Assembly (NCBI RefSeq): GCF_019793465.1
Contig: NZ_JAILYJ010000017.1
Span: forward strand, 1 to 64,000
DNA: 64,000 nucleotides
Reading direction: 5' to 3'
Source of the DNA: Rhizobium croatiense
Lineage (GTDB): Bacteria; Pseudomonadota; Alphaproteobacteria; Rhizobiales; Rhizobiaceae
Position numbers and translations under genes: made by a program. Under the pieces are notes generated by a model, which worked only from the letters and a program-made list of their open reading frames with translations, was not told the DNA's origin and searched no databases. This document shows positions 24,531 through 32,876 of the stretch, one piece after another (position 1 is the first letter of the stretch; each line of letters begins with the position of its first letter).

Positions 24531-25781
24531 TCAGTATCGGTCGATGCGGAACGGGGTCAGGTCGACCGGCGGCTTAGTGCCGCTCACCATATCGCCGATC
24601 AGCCGCGCTGTCGTCGCGGCATAGGTCAGGCCGAGATGGCCGTGGCCGGTCGCATAGAAAACACCCGGCATCTTCGACGACGGCGAAATGATCGGGATCG
24701 TATCGGGCAGCGCCGGGCGATGGCCCATCCAGTCCGTCGCCTCCTCGAGTTTCAGCCCGGGCACCGCGCGCTGGGCGTGGCGCACCAGCACGCGCGGGCG
24801 GCGGAAGTCCGGTGCGGCATCGAGACCGGCGAGTTCGACATTGCCGCCGACGCGGATGCCGCCGGCCGTCGGCGTCACCATGAAGGCGCGCGCCGGCCAG
24901 ATTACCGAATAGCGCATGGAGATGCCCGGCTTCATGATCTGCGTGTGATAGCCGCGCTCGGTTTCGAGCGGGATCGGCTCACCGAGCTTTTCGGCCAGAA
25001 AACGGGTGTGGACGCCGGCGGCGAGCACGACGGAATCGGCCTCGAGACGGCGGCCATCGTCCAGGAGGACGACGACGGCGCCATCGCCCCTGCGCTCGAT
25101 GTTCCTGACGGCGCCGGAGACAAAGGCCGCGCCCGCGGCCTTGGCCGCCTCGGCCAGTTTGACCACCAGCCTATAGGGATCGCGGATCGACTTGTTGTCG
25201 GGCAGCAGAACGGCCTTGGCGATGACAGGCGAAAGAGCCGGCTCATAATATTGGATGGCGCCGTTGCTCAACACCTCGAATTCGAAGCCGTAACGCTGCA
25301 TCATGGCGAGATGGCCGCGGTCGGCGGCAAATTCGGCCTCGGTCTCATAGATCGCCAGGCACCCCTCCTCCGTCATCAGTTCGGAGGCGCCGATCGCTTG
25401 CAGCATCTCCCTGAAATCGTCGAGCGCGCGCTGCGACAGGCTCATGCCGGCATCTTCGATTTCTCTGAGGCGCGACGGGCGGCCGGCGGCGAGGAAACGC
25501 AGGAACCAGGGCAGGATTCTCGCTGCATAGGAGGGCCGCAACCAGACCGGGCCTTCGGGATCGATGAGCCAGCCGGGGATCTTCTTCCAGGTCGAAGGGC
25601 CGGAACCGGCAGCAAAATCGAGCGCGATGCTCGCCATATTGCCGAAAGAGGTGCCGCGTCCCGGCTCACCCTTGTCGACCAGCGTCACATGAAAGCCACG
25701 TCGCTGCAAGTCGAAAGCAATGGAGGCGCCGATCACCCCCGCGCCGACGACAACAACCCTCTTCTTGGTATCTTCAGCCAT
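24531..25781 (-). CDS. FAD-dependent D-amino-acid dehydrogenase-like oxidoreductase
   Basis: 416 residues of the DAO/DadA family. The N-terminal dinucleotide-binding motif VVVGAGVIGASIAFDLQRRG (residues 9-28) is followed by ERGYHTQI, and the C-terminal YATGHGHLGLTYAATTARL closes the FAD site. It precedes the proline-racemase-like gene in a two-gene unit, so D-hydroxyproline or another D-amino acid is the likely substrate. No transporter gene accompanies the pair here. Confidence 0.88.
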   Translation of the reverse strand: MAEDTKKRVVVVGAGVIGASIAFDLQRRGFHVTLVDKGEPGRGTSFGNMASIALDFAAGSGPSTWKKIPGWLIDPEGPVWLRPSYAARILPWFLRFLAAGRPSRLREIEDAGMSLSQRALDDFREMLQAIGASELMTEEGCLAIYETEAEFAADRGHLAMMQRYGFEFEVLSNGAIQYYEPALSPVIAKAVLLPDNKSIRDPYRLVVKLAEAAKAAGAAFVSGAVRNIERRGDGAVVVLLDDGRRLEADSVVLAAGVHTRFLAEKLGEPIPLETERGYHTQIMKPGISMRYSVIWPARAFMVTPTAGGIRVGGNVELAGLDAAPDFRRPRVLVRHAQRAVPGLKLEEATDWMGHRPALPDTIPIISPSSKMPGVFYATGHGHLGLTYAATTARLIGDMVSGTKPPVDLTPFRIDRY

Positions 25782-25865
25782 GCCATCAACCCAACCGCAC
25801 GGCAGACAAGACCGCCGCTTCGCCAGCCTGATATATCAGATCAGCGGCGATTGCCTACGAAATTT

Positions 25866-27140
25866 TCACTGGCTTGCGGGCAGGCCGGCGCCGACGCTGT
25901 CGCCGACCGAGCCGACGGTATTGTTCATCGACTGGCCGAGACGTTTCAGCTGGGCATCGTAATTTCGGCGGGTGCGCGGATCGAAGATCGCAATCGGCGT
26001 GCTGACGGCGACGCCGACGGCACTTCCGGCGGTCTGGGCAGCGCCCATCGCCACGGCGCCGACCGCTTCGCCAAGACCGACATTGGAATCGGTGATCGTC
26101 TGACCGGCAATCAGCCGGTCGCCGATCAGCTTCACCACTTCGGGGCTTTCGGCGAATTTGCCATGGTTCAGCCGGTCGCCGCCCTTGAGCTTGGTGAGAT
26201 CGAGAACGGTGATGCCGGCCGCTTCGAGCTTGCTGCGATAGGGCTCGGCCGACGGGTCGATCTGGCCGAGCCGATCGATATTCCCCGAGATGCGCCGCGA
26301 CAATGCGAGCGCCCGGTCGTCCTGCGAGACGAAGATGGTGAAATGCGGCCTGTCCTTGCCGAGGCTTGCGAACTGGCGGCCGAAGACGTCGACATCGAGA
26401 TCGGGCGAAGCGAGGATGACATTGTTGATCTTGGAGGCCACGTGACCGTTGCGGATCGCCATCTGCCTGAGCGCTTCGACGGTGAGCCAGGTGCCCATCG
26501 AATGCGCCATGATGGTGACATCGCTGACGGCGGGATTGGCGGCGGTTCGGGTGAGCAGCTCCTCCAGCGCGTCGCGGGAATAGTTGGTGCTTTCCTTGTC
26601 GTAATTGTAATCGAAGATACTGGCGCGTGAGGGCCAGGTGAAGACGACGGGGGCGACGTCGGCATGGGAATCATGGACGATCTGGGCGAAGCGGTAGACG
26701 GCATCCTCATAACGATTGTTGAAGCCGTGCACGAAGACCAGCACGCGGCGGCTCTTCGGCATATGGGTTTTCAGCCAGGTCTCGCCCGCCCGCTCGCCCT
26801 CGAGCGGATCGACGGACACGGTGACGAAATCGCGTAAGGGGTCGGCCGGCAGCCGCCTTGGCCATTGCACCTGGCCGATCTTGCGATTGGCATCCGGCGG
26901 GATGGAGACATCGACGGCATTGACCGTGAGCCCGGTGCCGCGTTCGCCGGAGAAAAGCACGGCGGGATTGTCATCGGCAGCCCGCGTCGTCGCCACCAGC
27001 AGATCGACCTTCGAGGTCCCAGGCGGCACCGTGCCGGCCGCCTGCATGACGCCGACCGGTCTGCCGCCGCAGCCGGCGAGCACCAGCGCTACCAGAAGAC
27101 CTGTCAGGGCCGCATGCGGGGCGCGCCATCTGCCGATCAT
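25866..27140 (-). CDS. Alpha/beta-hydrolase lipoprotein (DUF900 family)
   Basis: 424 residues. A lipoprotein signal peptide ends at the lipobox LVLAGC (Cys about residue 24), so it is anchored in the membrane facing the periplasm. The hydrolase domain has VFVHGFNNRYEDAV (oxyanion His-Gly-Phe) and nucleophile elbow MAHSMGTWL, the DUF900 signature. The C-terminus is low in structure. ATG at 27140 follows GGAG; a TTG two codons earlier is less likely. Substrate unknown. Confidence 0.85.
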   Translation of the reverse strand: MIGRWRAPHAALTGLLVALVLAGCGGRPVGVMQAAGTVPPGTSKVDLLVATTRAADDNPAVLFSGERGTGLTVNAVDVSIPPDANRKIGQVQWPRRLPADPLRDFVTVSVDPLEGERAGETWLKTHMPKSRRVLVFVHGFNNRYEDAVYRFAQIVHDSHADVAPVVFTWPSRASIFDYNYDKESTNYSRDALEELLTRTAANPAVSDVTIMAHSMGTWLTVEALRQMAIRNGHVASKINNVILASPDLDVDVFGRQFASLGKDRPHFTIFVSQDDRALALSRRISGNIDRLGQIDPSAEPYRSKLEAAGITVLDLTKLKGGDRLNHGKFAESPEVVKLIGDRLIAGQTITDSNVGLGEAVGAVAMGAAQTAGSAVGVAVSTPIAIFDPRTRRNYDAQLKRLGQSMNNTVGSVGDSVGAGLPASQ

Positions 27141-27239
27141 GATCAAACTCCAACCGGTGCGCGCACCGGACAGGGGCGCCCGTTCAAATAGTCCGTCGAC
27201 GCCTGCCGAGTCAAACCGCGGTGAAAACTTGGGGGGGGG

Positions 27240-27362
27240 AAAAAGAAAAGAGCCTGGCGCGGGAGGAGGTGCGCCAGGCTCTTGATCCTGACTGACAACT
27301 GGGAGGAGGAGTGTTGTCAGTCCGATGTAAGAGCGCTGGGAGGAGGAGTGCGCTGCTTACGA
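27240..27362 (-). ncRNA. Three-hairpin anti-Shine-Dalgarno sRNA (cuckoo / ar14-like)
   Basis: Read on the minus strand, three successive stem-loops each show TCCTCCTCCC or CCTCCTCCC in the loop. Hairpin 1 is 27327-27360 (GTAAG-AGCGC stem with one bulge). Hairpin 2 is 27290-27322 (10-bp perfect stem GACTGACAAC/GTTGTCAGTC). Hairpin 3 is 27248-27283 (13-bp stem AAGAGCCTGGCGC), followed by TTCTTTTT as a Rho-independent terminator. This is the layout of the alphaproteobacterial cuckoo/ar14 sRNAs, whose loops mimic anti-SD sequences. Such RNAs can base-pair with ribosome-binding sites. The 5' end and promoter are not defined. Confidence 0.82.
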
Positions 27363-27536
27363 AGATATTGATAACCCATTCATTTGATCGGGAATAGCGA
27401 AAATACCGCAATGCAGCAATGCATCCAGCGCAATGCTCGCCCTTAAAATAACAGATCAGCGCCTCATTTTGCGGCATGTTTGACCAAATGGTCAAATTCC
27501 GCTGAAAAATGAGGCCCCGCTGATCGCGGATGGCTC

Positions 27537-27730
27537 GCCCAGTCCAAGACCCCTCCCCAAACCCCTCCCCACAAGGGGGAGGGGTTAAGCTGCGGCACCC
27601 TGCGGCGACCCAAACAAGTATTGCCGGATGTTCCCGTTCTACGGATTGGCTTGATGGAGGTATGTGAACGGTGCGGCATCCTAGCCCTCCCCCTTGTGGG
27701 GAGGGGTTGGGGAGGGGTCTTGGACTGGGC
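27537..27730. repeat. Pair of inverted palindromic repeats
   Basis: The segment 27537-27586 (GCCCAGTCCAAGACCCCTCC..., including CCCCTCCCCACAAGGGGGAG) recurs inverted at 27682-27730. A 95-bp unrelated spacer separates them. Each unit also holds its own CCTCCCC/GGGGAGG palindrome. It sits between the sRNA and the aldo-keto reductase stop. I see no gene in 27141-27751 apart from the sRNA. Confidence 0.7.
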
Positions 27731-27751
27731 GCATCGGCGGCAGTCGCCCCC

Positions 27752-28633
27752 TCAAGCCGCCTTGAACACCCTCCGGCCCTCAGCATCCAGCGCCGAAAAC
27801 TCCTCGTCCGACAGGGTGATGTCGACGGCCGCGACGTTTTCTTCCAGATGCTTGACCTTCGACGTGCCGGGGATCGGCAGCATGACAGGGCTGCGCTTCA
27901 GCACCCAGGCGAGTGCGATCTGGCTCGGCGCGGCATCGTGCTTCCTGGCGATCGTATCGAGCAACGAGCCGGGCTTGGCGAGATCGCCGGCGGCGAGCGG
28001 ATACCAGGGGATGAAGCCGATATTGTGCTTGGCGCAATAATCGAGCACATCCTCGCTGGTGCGATCGACGAGATTGTAGCGGTTCTGGACGGTGGCGACC
28101 TTGAAGTGCTTCGAGGCCGCCTCGATATCGGCGACGGAGACCTCGCTCAAGCCGGCATGGCGGATGAGGCCGGCATCGAGCAGCGATCTGATCGCATCGA
28201 ACTGTTCCCTGGCCGGCAATTTCGGATCGATCCGGTGAAGCTGCCAGAGATCGATGCACTCGACACCGAGATTGCGCAGGCTCTTATGCGCCTGCTGGAT
28301 CAGATATTCGGGCCGGCCCACCGGCAGCCAGATGTCGGGGCCGTGGCGGGTCAGGCCGCCCTTGGTGGCGACGACGGACTTGCCGCCATAGGGATGCAGC
28401 GCCTCCTTGATCAGCCATTCGGAGACGTCGGGACCGTAGGAATCGGCCGTATCGATGAAATTGACGCCAAGCTCCGGCAGGCGCTTCAGGGTGCGGACGG
28501 ATTCGGCGTGATCTTCGGGCTCGCCCCAGATGCCCTTGCCGGTGACGCGCATGGCGCCGAAACCGAGACGATTGACCTCGATCTCGCCGCCGATCTTGAA
28601 GGTGCCTGACTTGGCTGCGTTGTAACTGGCCAT
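27752..28633 (-). CDS. Aldo/keto reductase
   Basis: 293-residue NADPH-dependent TIM-barrel reductase. The catalytic tetrad is visible as Asp in NFIDTADSYGPDVSE (Asp and Tyr), Lys in SVVATKGGL and His in LWQLHRID. The C-terminal IPGTSKVKHLEENVAA is the usual cofactor segment. ATG at 28633 follows AGAGGAAA. It probably reduces aldehydes or ketones; specificity cannot be told. The 265 bp upstream hold nothing I recognise. Confidence 0.9.
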   Translation of the reverse strand: MASYNAAKSGTFKIGGEIEVNRLGFGAMRVTGKGIWGEPEDHAESVRTLKRLPELGVNFIDTADSYGPDVSEWLIKEALHPYGGKSVVATKGGLTRHGPDIWLPVGRPEYLIQQAHKSLRNLGVECIDLWQLHRIDPKLPAREQFDAIRSLLDAGLIRHAGLSEVSVADIEAASKHFKVATVQNRYNLVDRTSEDVLDYCAKHNIGFIPWYPLAAGDLAKPGSLLDTIARKHDAAPSQIALAWVLKRSPVMLPIPGTSKVKHLEENVAAVDITLSDEEFSALDAEGRRVFKAA

Positions 28634-28898
28634 GATCTTTCCTCTCTTGGTCAATGAAATGGTTTGAAGTCTGCGGGACGGCGGAAAGCCGCCCCGGTCG
28701 CCGCGGCTGGTGGCGGCGGCGTTTGAAACGCGAATGTCTGCCCGCTCTGGCGATGCCGCTGAGCCGCCCGTCGCCGCGGCATCGGGAAGCAGCCACCGCG
28801 ACGCTTGAGATATAGGATGGTGCCACTGACATAACAGGGATGGCGCCGGAAACATGGCGTCAAAGCGATGCCGGCGTTCCTATGTTAACGCCTGCTGT

Positions 28899-29567
28899 TC
28901 AGCCGCCCGTTTCGCCGGAAAAGGCGGCGACGTCGACTTCGGCGTCGCTGCCGCGGTATCGCAGGCGCTCGCGGGAAAGCTCGAGCGGCTTGCGGCGGGA
29001 AATCCGGTAGACGGAGGCCGGCGGCAGGTTGCGCACCGTGCCGCCGATGCGCACGGCCTTCAGGCCGAGGCGATCGAGGATCGGCCGCGGCACCGGACAG
29101 CGCGGGCCGTAGGTGAACTGATAGATCGCCCCGCCCGGCCGCATATAGGTGAAGACGCCGGCAAGGATCGAGGCGATCTTGCGCGGCGACATGGACAGAA
29201 GCGGCAGGCCGCTGATGACGGCGCCGACCGGTTCGTCCTCGAAAATATCGGCCTGGGCAAGGTGGGCGGCATCCATCTGCAATACGCGCGCCGCCGGGAA
29301 ACGCGCCTGCAGCGCATCGATAAATTCGGGCCCATATTCGATCAGGGTGAGATCCGCCTCGCTGACGCCGCGGGCAAGCAGCGCCCGGGTGAACACGCCG
29401 GTGCCCGGGCCGAGCTCGATGATCGGCCCATCAAGTGCGGCAATTTCGCTGGTCATGATTCTGGCCAGGGAATCCCCCGACGGCGCGATGGCCGCCACCC
29501 GAAGCGGATTGCTGATCCAGGAGCGGAAAAAATGCAGGAAATCGGAGCGTGCAGCCTTTGCGGTCAT
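28899..29567 (-). CDS. SAM-dependent methyltransferase, phospholipid N-methyltransferase (PmtA)-like
   Basis: 222 residues. The N-terminal LHFFRSWISNPLRVAAIAPS is typical of rhizobial PmtA-type enzymes that methylate phosphatidylethanolamine. SAM motif I is IIELGPGTGVFT (about residues 49-60), then LIEYGPEF and a PGG motif (MRPGGAIYQFTYGP). It is slightly longer than the Sinorhizobium enzyme. The C-terminal 20 residues are variable. A membrane-lipid role (N-methylated PE or phosphatidylcholine) is likely, but paralogues with other substrates exist. Confidence 0.75.
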   Translation of the reverse strand: MTAKAARSDFLHFFRSWISNPLRVAAIAPSGDSLARIMTSEIAALDGPIIELGPGTGVFTRALLARGVSEADLTLIEYGPEFIDALQARFPAARVLQMDAAHLAQADIFEDEPVGAVISGLPLLSMSPRKIASILAGVFTYMRPGGAIYQFTYGPRCPVPRPILDRLGLKAVRIGGTVRNLPPASVYRISRRKPLELSRERLRYRGSDAEVDVAAFSGETGG

Positions 29568-29766
29568 GACTGTTCCACCTGTCTGAAATTCAATTGAGTA
29601 TCAATGCGACCATCGCGGCCAGCATGGCAATTCCAAGGCAGAGACGTCAATCGCCTGTGTGAGCCGGCGTTTGCGACGATTTTTTAATCGGCGTCCGGCC
29701 TGTTTGCGCATCCATGGCTGGTGCTCGCGCGAATCGCTGGCGCCGTTGCGGCCACCGTCCACATGG

Positions 29767-29789
29767 AAAGGGCGGCCCGGAAGCCGCCC
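29767..29789 (-). terminator. Terminator of the small secreted protein gene
   Basis: On the minus strand GGGCGGC, loop TTCCGG, GCCGCCC, then TTTCC. It lies 20 bp after the stop of the gene at 29810. The upstream stretch 29568-29766 shows no supported gene. Confidence 0.6.
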
Positions 29790-29809
29790 CTCAGCCCGAT
29801 CGCGAAGCC

Positions 29810-30109
29810 TCAATAGTTGCAGCTGGAGCTGCTTGTCGGGTTGAAGCCGAGCTTGCAACCCATGTTCAGCGGCTTCTTCGGGTTCATCATGTAGGGTGAA
29901 GCCATGGTATTAGGGCCGCGCTCGCCGATCGAACCAGTGGTGCGCCTGTCGTGCTGCCCCTGGGTTTTTTCCTGGGCAACCGGCTGCTTGACCGCGCCCT
30001 GCTCCGTCACACTCGACTGGAGGGGAGCCGCTTCGGCCGAGAACGCGGAAAGGCCGAGCATTGCGCCGAGGGCCGCGGCCGCCAGGCCTCTCTTGAATGT
30101 CGTGATCAT
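29810..30109 (-). CDS. Small secreted protein, unknown function
   Basis: 99 residues. A clear Sec signal peptide (MITTFKRGLAAAALGAMLGL, then AFSAEA, cleavage about residue 28) precedes a 71-residue mature protein rich in Gln, Ser and Pro. It ends CKLGFNPTSSSSCNY, with two cysteines that could pair. A strong AGGAG lies upstream (complement of 30116-30121). A terminator follows. I do not recognise a family; similar short exported proteins are common in rhizobia. Confidence 0.65.
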   Translation of the reverse strand: MITTFKRGLAAAALGAMLGLSAFSAEAAPLQSSVTEQGAVKQPVAQEKTQGQHDRRTTGSIGERGPNTMASPYMMNPKKPLNMGCKLGFNPTSSSSCNY

Positions 30110-30230
30110 GATCGTCTCCTTGGGAGGATTTCAGGGAATTTACGCCGAGGAGTTAGGAAGCGGATCTGTCACATACTACCGCAGCGCAACAGGGGTCACG
30201 AACATGTGAGCGGCGCCCCGAGCGAGAAAA

Positions 30231-30249
30231 AGGCGGCTCGTCGCCGCCT
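30231..30249 (-). terminator. Terminator after the BA14K-like pseudogene
   Basis: AGGCGGC / GCCGCCT stem with loop TCGTC, followed on the minus strand by TTTTTCTC. A minus-strand terminator here supports a once-functional minus-strand gene ending near 30265. Confidence 0.6.
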
Positions 30250-30264
30250 CTTTCCTTCGCCGGC

Positions 30265-30634
30265 TCAATAGCCGTTATCGCAGCATGCTGCCGGGACCAA
30301 TCGATCCCGAGAACGGAGGGTTGCACATTGTCGGAGTCGCCGACCTGTTACAGGCTGGCGGATGATCGAAGCGGTCGTGCCGGCTTCGACGCCGAATGCG
30401 GCCAGCGGACACCAATAACCATCGGAATGGCGGCGGGTGCCGGCACGTTCCGTGGCAAAGCCCTGATAGCCGTGCCAGGTGCCGGCATGTGCCTTATATT
30501 GCACTGCTTTCACCTCCGAGACGATTGGCCGGCCGAAGCGTGGGAAGGGGTTCGGCCTCAGCCGGAACGATCGCCCCCATGGCGACAAGGGTGCCAGGGG
30601 CGCTGGTCAAAGGGATAGGACTGAATATCTTCAC
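30265..30634 (-). pseudogene. Frameshifted BA14K-like small secreted protein
   Basis: A perfect AAGGAGGG precedes GTG at 30634, which opens a signal-peptide-like start (VKIFSPIPLTSAPGTLVAMG, then AIVPAEA). That frame stops after 46 codons. A second frame overlaps and carries VQYKAHAGTWHGYQGF and RRHSDGYWCPLAAFGVEAG, which closely resembles the middle of rhizobial BA14K proteins. A third frame shows SDNVQP near the end. The parts lie in the expected order in three frames, which indicates frameshift decay. A terminator still follows. Confidence 0.55.
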
Positions 30635-30825
30635 GATAAACCCTCCTTCGTGGATTTACCCTGCGTAAATGCCTTTACGACCGGCGGGGTTCCGCGATCA
30701 CGTGCGACTTCCAAAACTCTTGGTTGCAGGCGATCGGGCGTGACCTTCTCGCGAAAAATTGTGAAAAGTCGCAATCCGGCGAAGGGCGCCGGCAGCGCCG
30801 GCCAGGAAACATGAATTCTCTGTTC

Positions 30826-31146
30826 TCAATTCGCGTATAATGTGCGGTAGCCTTGGCCGGAGAGGCAGGCGACATATTGCCGATGGGCGGCGGCGCGAGC
30901 AATCGTTTCCGCTTCCAAGGCATCGGCCTGCGCGTATCCGGTCAGCTGCGCGCGCAGCTCATACTGGCGCTTCGCCTCGTCATACATGGCATTGCCGTCG
31001 GTCATGCAGAGGCCGTGTGCAACGGCCGGCGGATTGACTGGCACGCCGACGGCAAGCAGCATCGGGTCGTTCGCATGATCGACGCAGCCGGAAAGAACCG
31101 CCATCATCGCCGCCGCGCCCAGAGCCCGAAAAATTCCCATCGCCAT
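30826..31146 (-). CDS. Small lipoprotein, unknown function
   Basis: 106 residues from ATG at 31146, which follows GGAGGAATGC. The signal peptide ends in lipobox VLSGC (Cys at about residue 21). The mature part has a short alpha-helical region rich in Ala/Glu (YDEAKRQYELRAQLTGYAQA) and ends GYRTLYAN. No family recognised. It sits at the edge of the low-conservation stretch that runs to the tRNA-Arg gene. Confidence 0.6.
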   Translation of the reverse strand: MAMGIFRALGAAAMMAVLSGCVDHANDPMLLAVGVPVNPPAVAHGLCMTDGNAMYDEAKRQYELRAQLTGYAQADALEAETIARAAAHRQYVACLSGQGYRTLYAN

Positions 31147-31348
31147 GCATTCCTCCGGCCGAAAGCGCGTCAAACATCGTCACGCTCGCGAATACACGAG
31201 CAAGGTTGCGCGAAACTAGGCGTCCACGAGATCGTGGCTCCATCTTGCGGACTCATGAGGAATTCCCCACCAAAATCTATATAGCACTGCGGAATCCCGA
31301 AATTGGTTGCGGCATTGAAATCATTGCCCCTTCCCTCGCTCCGACCGC

Positions 31349-31936
31349 TCACGAGGCGCGGCGAATTTCGGGATCCCGAAGCGGGGGGATTTCGGGATCC
31401 CGAAGTGGCGGTTTTTTCTTCCTGCCGACTCGCCCGCGTTTGTCGGCGGCAAGCTTGCGGTCGATCTCCGACCACTTCCGGCACCTCTCCGCCGTGCATC
31501 GCCGCCAATCCTGCGTGGGCGGCGCGCCTTCATGGTCACCGACAAACGTCAGCGTGAAGATGTTCGGATGCGCGACACCGCTGCCCGCCCGGCCGCGGCG
31601 AACCTTGATAAGGCCCTTATATTCCAGCTCGTCGAGGGCATCGGCCACATATTCGCCGGTGACGCCGTAAGAGACAAACTGCGGATGGGTCACGATAAGC
31701 CTGCCATTCGCCAGGGCGGCGTGCGCGGTGTGCTCGATGATGATGCGAAAGAAAGCGCGGCTGGCATTTGCGCTGAGTGACGTGAACGCCGGCGATTCCA
31801 GCAGCTGGATCGTCAACCATTGCCAGCGAAGGCTGCCGTCATCACTCCCGCTCGGCGGCGCGGTATGTTTGCGCACGAGCGACTGCGTCTTGCCGGCACT
31901 GGTGCGGCTCTTGTCACGAGGGTTGAATTCCGCCAT
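31349..31936 (-). CDS. Helix-turn-helix-like hypothetical protein with repeated tail
   Basis: 195 residues from ATG at 31936. The core (LLESPAFTSLSANASRAFFR ... VTGEYVADALDELEYKGLIKV) resembles the winged-helix hypothetical proteins found beside plasmid and phage genes in rhizobia. The C-terminus repeats LRDPEI-PP, encoded by two copies of the palindrome TTCGGGATCCCGAAG (31366-31380 and 31391-31405). A third degenerate copy lies past the stop (near 31290), hinting at truncation. Function unknown; DNA binding is inference. Confidence 0.6.
   Translation of the reverse strand: MAEFNPRDKSRTSAGKTQSLVRKHTAPPSGSDDGSLRWQWLTIQLLESPAFTSLSANASRAFFRIIIEHTAHAALANGRLIVTHPQFVSYGVTGEYVADALDELEYKGLIKVRRGRAGSGVAHPNIFTLTFVGDHEGAPPTQDWRRCTAERCRKWSEIDRKLAADKRGRVGRKKKPPLRDPEIPPLRDPEIRRAS
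31364..31406. repeat. Tandem palindrome in the tail of the HTH-like gene
   Basis: TTCGGGATCCCGAAG occurs twice with a 25-bp period. Each unit is a 14-bp perfect palindrome (TTCGGGATCCCGAA). A further CGGAATCCCGAAA lies near 31292. Confidence 0.7.
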
Positions 31937-32177
31937 CAGACCAGCACCTCGGCTGCCGGCACGCCCTCGCAATTGACGGCAGAAGAATTCGTTTTTTCAC
32001 GCCTGCTGAGGGGAAGACGGGCCAACTCGCCCACATCGCCAATCACAAAAATATTCTTCGACATTCAACATTCCATGGTTGCAGCGGCCGGCAATCTAGC
32101 GTAAGAACGTTTCATGAACTAGGAAAATAATCTTAGTCATTTCGATATCACCTGATCCCGTTAGAAGGTGATGGTAG

Positions 32178-32624
32178 TTGCACACGGTTGGAGGCCAGGA
32201 TGCGAAAGTTCGGCACGAGGGAGAAGGGCGCGATGATCTATGGCCAGCGCTGTTGGTACTGGTTTCAATCTTGCTGGGAAGCGCCGCCCAGACTTTTGCC
32301 TGCGATCAGCCGATCGTGATTTCCAACTGGTCGCTCTGTGCGACCGGCAATGTTAGCGCTGGGGGCGGCGACGCTGATTGGAAAGTCGTTCCTGCATGGA
32401 CTCGCCAGAAAGCCATAAGCGCTTATTTCGGAAACGAGCCGCGGCTCTTGGCAAACCACGGCCTTTGCAACGAAAAATTCCAGCGAGTCGTAACCTGCCT
32501 GCCGGGGTGGCAAATGGGCAATCCGGATGAGTGCTCTTATCTGATCTGCAGTGGCTATTACTCATCCGCGTTCGGGAAGAGAGAAAGGGAAGCCTTTGAG
32601 AGAGACTTCCCGACCGCTCAATAG
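32178..32624 (+). CDS. Putative exported Cys-rich small protein, uncertain start
   Basis: The frame encodes up to 148 residues. A hydrophobic segment (WPALLVLVSILLGSAAQTFA) looks like a signal peptide, and the mature part has seven cysteines (CDQP, SLCATG, GLCNEKF, VTCLPGW, ECSYLIC). The only possible start is TTG at 32178 (AAGGTG nine bases upstream). A good ATG at 32201 is in another frame, so a frameshift in the leader is possible. No family recognised. Lower GC than the flanking core genes. Confidence 0.45.
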   Translation: MHTVGGQDAKVRHEGEGRDDLWPALLVLVSILLGSAAQTFACDQPIVISNWSLCATGNVSAGGGDADWKVVPAWTRQKAISAYFGNEPRLLANHGLCNEKFQRVVTCLPGWQMGNPDECSYLICSGYYSSAFGKREREAFERDFPTAQ

Positions 32625-32876
32625 TTTCGCTTCACTGCCTTGGGGCCGTCACTGGGGTTCCCGTCGCGGCAAGTTTGTTATCCGCACGTATTCCTGAACA
32701 CGAGGCACTGGGTGAATCGGCTGCCGCTTTGCCGTTCACAAGAAACGCGACAGGGAGTGGAGTCGCGAGCCGCACGGTCGAGCATTCGAATTCGAATGCG
32801 CCCAAAAGAGCCTCGTCATTTTGTAATGGACGTGTATAACACGCCAACACAACCATCAGTTCAACGGAATTCACCA

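Noticed and set aside
27290..27360. GGGAGGAGGAG repeats as a CRISPR-like or ribosome-site array
   Set aside because: They are loop sequences of three different stems on the opposite strand, with no equal repeat-spacer lengths.
27211..27786. 191-codon minus-strand frame across the sRNA and repeats
   Set aside because: It reads through the three sRNA hairpins and the inverted repeats and has no coding character.
29601..29899. Small frames between the methyltransferase and the secreted protein gene
   Set aside because: No ribosome site, no motif, and overlap with a terminator.
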